From: Neocallimastix lanati (nom. inval.)
Lineage: Eukaryota; Neocallimastigomycota; Neocallimastigomycetes; Neocallimastigales; Neocallimastigaceae
Assembly (NCBI GenBank): GCA_016946835.1
Contig: JACVTC010000044.1
Coordinates: forward strand, 529,501 to 593,500
Length of the DNA: 64,000 bases
Reading direction: 5' to 3'
Shown here piece after piece: positions 58,066 to 64,000 of the stretch (positions are counted from its first letter, which is position 1; every line of letters begins with the position of its first letter). The position numbers were made by a program, and so were the translations under genes. Below the pieces are notes generated by a model. It was not told where the DNA came from, ran no database searches, and saw only the letters and a program-made list of their open reading frames with translations.

Positions 58066-58565
58066 ATATTGAAATTAATATATATTAAATAATGTAAACA
58101 CGTGATTGTCATATTAAATTAATTTTTATATTAATTTATTATCAAAATTTTTACATATTATATTTTAATTATAAAATATAATATTTAGCTATATTAGATT
58201 CTTATATTTTATTTATATTAAATATTTATATTATTATCTTATTTTATATTATCAATATCAAACATATATTAATACTATTACATATTCATATTAATAATTA
58301 ATATTTTAATAATTAATTATTTTATATAAATACATGTTTAAATCTTTTAGTTAATCCTTTGTAGGATTATTGTAATTTAAATTATAGTAATAATTATATA
58401 AAATAATAATGTAATAAAATATTATTAAGATTAAATAAAATTTATATTTTAAATAAAAACTTAATTATAAAATTTACTAATAACAATATGTTTTAAATAA
58501 GAGTAAAATTAAATTATTAATTAATTACTATAATTTGGCATCTTGACTTAATCGTTAAGACCAAA
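58066..58565. repeat. Repeat family A, second copy, right part
   Basis: Continues the match to 44787-45200 after the MULE insertion. A ~50-bp stretch near 58085-58160 is absent from the other copy. Ends at the CTTGACTTAATCGTTAAGACC block. Confidence 0.8.
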
Positions 58566-59640
58566 TATAATTATTTTATTTAAAAATAAATAATAGATTC
58601 TTACAACACAATGATACGATATATTTTAAAATATTCGTATTTACGATAGTTTTGGGCACTACAGTGGGGAATTGTATTAAATTATATATTCTAATAATAA
58701 TATTATTTATTTTATTTAGTTATTTAAAATTTTTTATTTGTTTTATAATATTTTAATTATTTTATTTTATTTTTTTTTATCATACTAATTAACTATTAAT
58801 AATTATAATTTAATTATAATATTCTACAATTAATTACTTAAACAACTAATTTCATTAAAACTAATAACTAAACTACTATCTTAACTAATTAAAACATTTT
58901 TCTTATATTAAATCAACTATTACTAATTAACATATATCAATAATTTATTAACAATTTTTTTTTTTTTTTTTATAATAATATTTTTATATATTTTTTAATA
59001 ATTATTATCTCTATATTAAATCATAATTATTATATTTTATATAAACATTAATATAAAAGTCTATATTATTAAATTTTATACTACAATAATATTATTTTAT
59101 ATGATTTATAATTAATATATTTCATTATTTTTATATAATTAATTTTATAATAATATATATTACAAACTTTATATAAGTAATATAATTTAATAACAATTTT
59201 AAAATATAATTATTTCTCTTTTCATCTTGTATCAACAATGGTACAGGTACACAATAAACTTCAAAAAAAAAAAATGAAAATAATATATTAGTTAATAATT
59301 TAATTTCACTTTCAGTTTTTTTATTTTTTAACTCTTGATTTTTTATTAAGTATTTTCTTTTTCTTTTATACTTTTTTACTACATGAATTTTATAATAATT
59401 TAAATTATTTTAATTCATATTAGTATAATTATTACATGTGTTTTTAATAATATTTTTTAAAAGTTATTTTAATAATAAAAATATTAATACTAATATAATT
59501 AATATTATCTTTAATGACAAAATATTAATAATGATAAAATTAAAAAATTTAACAATAACATTATTGGTAATATTTTTGATAATATAATTCTTAAAACAAT
59601 TTAATATTAATAATAATTAAATATAATAATAAAACAATTT
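58566..59640. other. Gene-free stretch
   Basis: A+T-rich with a T run near 58960. No coding frame was recognised. Confidence 0.4.
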
Positions 59641-59835
59641 AATTAATATAAGATAATAATTATTTAATAATTAGTCATTAATCAATTTAATTAAATAATA
59701 ATTTTTTTTTAATAATTAGTCATTAATCAATTTAATAAAATAATAATTTTTAATAATTAGTCATTAATCAATTTAATAAAATAATAATTATTTAATAATT
59801 AGTCATTAACCAATTTAATTTGATAATTTATATAA
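59641..59835. repeat. ~42-bp minisatellite
   Basis: Four tandem units containing AATAATTAGTCATTAATCAA and TTTAATAAAATAATAATT, with small indels. Confidence 0.85.
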
Positions 59836-62212
59836 TTATTTTAAATTAAAAATAAAATTATGGAATTATAAAAATAGTTTAAAATATTTAATACATAAAG
59901 TTATTAAACTTAATTTTAATTTCCAATAGTATAATATGTGTAAAAGTTTTTATAGTTGGTAGGTAAGATTATAGTTAAATCTTATTGATTGATTAGGTAA
60001 GATTCTTGCTATATCTTTCCTAGTTTGGGGTTAAATTGGTCAGGTCAAGATGTTCTTATTAATTATAACAATTAATTAATTTTAAATAATAAATAACACA
60101 CACAGATTTTTATAATTAAGATTTCAATATTTAAGATTTATGTTTTATTAGAACTTTATTTAATATATATTTTAATAATAAAATTAACTAAGATTAATAT
60201 AAGGAATTATTTATTGTTATAATTAATTCATTAACTTTAAGTTAACACATTAAATTAATAATCTTACAAAGAATTCAAAATATGGAATTTCAAATCCTTT
60301 TTATACTAAACTAAAATAATAATTAACAATATAATTAATTAATACATTTTAATCTTATTATATTCATACATGTATATAAACTATATAAAATATAATAATA
60401 AAATAATATTGATAAGAATCTTTAATACAATAATTATATAATTATTCATAAAACAATTTAATAATAAAACTAATTTAATAATCAAATATAAAACAAAATA
60501 AAATAAAATATTAAAACTAATTAAAATTCTCTTTCGGAAATCTTTAGAATGATAAAGAATTCCTTAGAATCTTTTAGAAATAATTGAATAAAATATATAA
60601 AACTTATAAAACTTATTTAAAATATTATAAAACTATTACTAATAACTAATTCTGTATTTTTAATTAATAATAAAAATTAATAATATAATTTCCAAATTAA
60701 GAGATTTATCTAATGTAAATTTCTTAATAATAATTTAGGGTCTTAATTAAATAATTAAATTATATTTTTATATTTAAATATCTTTAAAGTCCAATATTTC
60801 GTTATCTAGTTGTCCAATAAGGTTGATTTTAACATATGTTGTAGTTCTCGTCCGTAGCTTTACAATGAATATAATTTTAGCGTGAATATTAATATAATAT
60901 TTCCATTATTTGTCGTGCTGTCGTTGTTTTTCTTCATGTTATTTTTATTCAAATTCTTAAGGGTTAAATTAAATTAAATTATCTTTAATAAATAAGTCCA
61001 AACCCTTTGGTTTCTAATTATTTAATGTTTCTAATATTTATTTGTATAATTAAAATCGAATTAAAATAATTTTTGTCAACAACTAAATTAAATTTCAGTT
61101 GATCTAATAGTGAATTTTAACTTCAAATCCACTAGTATTCGTGACAATATGAATTATTAGTTTATTTGATTTTGGTATTTTAGCTAGTTCTGTAACAACA
61201 ATGATTTATACCGGATATTCTTAATCTACAAAAATTAGATTTTGTAGAAGTGAATATAGGTATAAATACTAAGAAAAATGTAAAAATTTAATTTAAATAT
61301 GTTTTATTAGACACAAAATTGTTTTATTAAAAAAAATTGTTTTATTTTAATATTAATTTTTATTTATTTAATTATTAATTTTTATTTGAATTAATAAAAG
61401 AAAAATAATAATTATTAAAACAAATAAAATAATAAAATAAAATATTTATTATTTATAATAATTTATTTAAATTTTAATAATAAAAATTTTGATTATTAAT
61501 AACTATTAAACTAATAAAATATATAAAATAATTTATTAATATTATTAATAATCATAATTTGATTATTAATAAACTAATAAAATATATAAAATAAGTTATT
61601 GAAATTATTAATAATAAAGAATAATTTAAAAGAAATATTTACATGTTTTTATATTTTTCAATAATTTTAAACTATTTACATTTATAAACAATAAAATAAA
61701 TAAAATAAATAATTGTTATAAATATTTACAAATAAAGTGTTAAAATAAACAAGTTTTAATTATAATTTGTTTATAAAAGTTGAGTTATAAAATAAATAAA
61801 ATATTAATTATTTTAAATAAAAGGTAATTTAAAGATTATTCAACTACTTAATTTTAATTTTGAAATGTTTATAAATTTGTTTATTTATTATTTACAATTT
61901 ATTAAAATTGTTTATTATTTTGTTTATATATAATTTTATAAGAATATTAATTATTAATTTATTTTAGTTTTAATTAAATTGTTAATAATTAATTAAATTA
62001 TTATTATTTTATTTTCATTTATTTCTTTTAATTAATTTTCTTAATTTGATTTCGGGACTTCTAAAAGAATTAATTTTGGGTTAAGTTAAATAAGAATTTA
62101 TTATTTATTATTTATTTTAATTTTAAAATTTCATTATTTATCAACAATGTAATAATTCTATTAAGAACTAACTCAAAATAGAATTATTAACTACAACTTA
62201 ACGACTAATTCA
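59836..62212. other. Gene-free stretch
   Basis: A+T-rich. Less A+T-rich patches occur near 59960-60060 and 60790-60960, with no frame or RNA gene recognised. The reverse strand at 60035-60060 (ACATCTTGACCTGACCAATT) recalls the CTTGACCTAATC end of repeat family A and the GGCATCTTGATAAG LTR junction of the gypsy element, suggesting an old LTR edge. Confidence 0.4.
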
Positions 62213-63022
62213 TTAAGTTGAGAAAATAGAAAATAAAATAAAATAATTTTTTTACCTATAGAGTTTATTATAAAATTAATTATAATAATAACACGAGAAG
62301 CAAAAGAAGAATTATTTGTATAAATTTGATTTTAAAATATGTTTTTTGAATAAAATATTTTATTAATTTATTAAAGTTAAAAATATAAAGTTGTTACTAT
62401 TATAACTATGTTTTTATAATAATAAAATACAGAATAATTTTAATTTTATATTTTTAATATAAGGATAAATTATATGATCGAAATATCTTTTATTATTTTA
62501 TTCTTTTATTTTCGATCATTAGATTAGATTGGAAAATCGGTTAATTAAGATTTTTTCCAATTACTTTTTAGAAGTAATCGGTTTTACTTAATTAATGCAA
62601 TGATCGATATGGATAGAATATCGATCGAAAACTTATCTAGGTTTTTCTATCTAATCTTTTCCTAGATAAGAGATTTGTTAAGATTAGAAAACCCTTTCTT
62701 GTTTAACCTTATTTTCATAAAAAAATATAAATAAGGCTCTTGAGTTCTCTTTGAGAAATCAAGAGTTATTATTATAAAAATATAGTTATAATAGTAACGA
62801 TTTTATATTTTAAACTTTTATAAATTAATAAAATATTTTATTCAAAAAACATATTTTAAAAATTAAATTTATATAAATCTTTCTTGCTTCTTATTTTTCG
62901 TGTTATTATTATAATTAATTTTATAATAAACACCACTAAGATTTAGGTAAAACTCTATAGGTAAAAAAAAAAAAAAAAAAAAAAAAATTATTTTATTTTA
63001 TTTTCTATTTTCTCAACTTAAT
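62213..63022. repeat. Palindromic LTR-like unit
   Basis: 62213-62422 is an imperfect reverse complement of 62769-63022, sharing TAAGTTGAGAAAATAGAAAA, ACCTATAGAGTTT, TTTATTATAAAATTAATTAT and TATGTTTTTTGAATAAAATA. The right arm has an extra A run and an extra ~15 bp. The arms enclose the hairpin cassette at 62470-62768. Confidence 0.8.
62470..62768 (+). promoter_or_regulatory. Hairpin-rich promoter-like cassette, copy 1
   Basis: Contains perfect inverted repeats: GATCGATAT/ATATCGATC near 62602-62626, TTATCTAGG/CCTAGATAA near 62634-62669 and CTCTTGA/TCAAGAG near 62738-62766. A TATA-like AAATATAAATAAGG lies near 62724. The same series recurs at 63387-63675 and, reversed and degenerate, at 34045-34340. 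Repeated promoter-like DNA of this sort suggests an LTR of an unidentified retroelement (inference). Confidence 0.55.
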
Positions 63023-63386
63023 ATAACTTTTATTTAACTCATATTTCATTTATACACTTAATTATAATTAATAATTTATTTAATTATATATTAAATTTTT
63101 ATTTAGTTTAATATTAAAAATTTATTTAATTAAATAATTTTTATACATTTAAAATAATATTAAATTTATTTAATTATTCACTTAATTATTAAATTTATTA
63201 GTTTTAGTTTTCTCTCACTTATTAAATCATAAACTAAAACACTATTCTGTATTCTATCATGTATTCTGTATTCTATCATGTATTCTGTATTGTATTAATC
63301 ATGTATTTTATTATTAATGTATTGTTTTATATTTTTTATGTAAAGTTCTATAAAATAGAACTAAATAGATTAAATTTTAAATTTTA
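63023..63386. other. Gene-free spacer between cassette copies
   Basis: A+T-rich, with a short tandem TATTCTGTATTCTATCATG near 63247-63285. No gene. Confidence 0.4.
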
Positions 63387-63870
63387 TGATCGAAATAATT
63401 TTCATTATTTTATTCTTTTATTTTCGATCATTATATTAGATTAAGTAATCGGTTAATTAAGGTTTTTCCAATTACTTCTTAAAAGTAATCGGTTTTACTT
63501 AATTAACGCGATGATCGATATGGATAGAATATCGATCAAAAAACTTATCTAGGTTTTTCTTCTAGTCTTTTCCTAGATAAGAGATTTGTTAAGATTAGAA
63601 CCCCTTTTGATTTTAACCTTATTTTGACAAAAAAGTATAAATAAGGCTCTTGAGTTCTCTTTGAGAAATCAAGAGTTATTATTATAACAATTATAATATA
63701 ATAATAATAACAATAGTTTTAACATTTAAAATTTCTAATAAATAATAAAACAAAGTATTTTAATAAAACAGATTTTATAATTAAAACTTTTCTTTATCAA
63801 TTTTAGTGTTTCGTCTATTATAATTCGTTATAATAAACTCGAAAATTAGAAAGAACCATAGGTAAGTATG
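63387..63870 (+). repeat. Hairpin-rich cassette, copy 2
   Basis: Direct copy of 62470-62768 plus part of its right arm: ATGATCGATATGGATAGAAT, TTATCTAGGTTTTTCT, CCTAGATAAGAGATTTGTTA, AAATAAGGCTCTTGAGTTCT, and then a diverged AGGTAAGTATGATTC. No inverted left arm is present here. Confidence 0.75.
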
Positions 63871-64000
63871 ATTCTTTTCTAAACCTTTAATATTAGCAGT
63901 TAGAGCTAATATTAATGATTAATAATTTAATTATAATTTTTTAATTAAATTATTACGAACATGTAAGAAATAATAATTATATACTAATAAATAATTATTA

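Noticed and set aside
62440-63870. The two cassette copies as LTRs of a single element
   Set aside because: Only about 0.9 kb separates them, with no coding sequence, primer site or polypurine tract between. They are reported as copies of an LTR-like repeat instead.

Overview
The window is extremely A+T-rich eukaryotic DNA. It carries long homopolymer and microsatellite runs, Asn- and Asp-rich ankyrin proteins, and several transposon families, and only a few genes look like host genes. The ankyrin styles (repeats built on YLVEHGADVNKEN-like and LLxDYANKNNIILEINEK-like units), FLYWCH-type MULE transposases and Asn-rich Ty1/copia polyproteins best fit an anaerobic gut fungus (Neocallimastigomycota). 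This is an inference from sequence style; a dictyostelid is the main alternative.

Layout. 0.15-4.2 kb holds a single-ORF non-LTR (LINE) retrotransposon on the minus strand, with its 5' leader running to about 4.9 kb. 5.6-8.2 kb holds an 887-residue ankyrin gene (minus), lying between two direct copies of a ~340 bp non-coding segment. 10.5-13.7 kb holds a small foldback transposon, a broken ankyrin gene and a large TTTTA satellite. 14.3-14.9 kb is a copia RNase H relic. 16.8-18.2 kb is a second ankyrin gene (minus). 18.9-21.6 kb is an internally deleted, decayed Ty3/gypsy chromovirus-like element. 22.0-25.75 kb is a decayed copia element (plus). 26.5-27.3 kb is a LIM-domain gene (minus) with an in-frame TGA. 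27.5-34.7 kb is gene-free and rich in repeats, including a foldback transposon with a perfect 9-bp target duplication.

The best-preserved part lies from 34.7 kb onward. 34765-42773 is an apparently intact Ty3/gypsy element (minus) with near-identical 0.85 kb LTRs, gag and pol joined through a textbook -1 frameshift signal, and 5-bp target duplications. It sits 14 bp upstream of a tRNA-Met(CAT) gene (42788-42860), as expected for an element that targets Pol III start sites. 46301-52800 is a Ty1/copia element (minus) with 258/259-bp LTRs. Its primer site matches an internal fragment of tRNA-Lys(CUU), and its pol is inactivated by three lesions. 54340-58056 is a complete MULE DNA transposon with terminal inverted repeats, a 9-bp target duplication and an intact transposase. 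A related copy of its target sequence at 44.6-45.2 kb serves as an unoccupied site. 58.1-64 kb is gene-free and contains a palindromic, hairpin-rich LTR-like cassette in several copies.

The window is therefore mainly a record of transposition. The host genes that can be supported are two ankyrin proteins, one damaged LIM protein and one tRNA.
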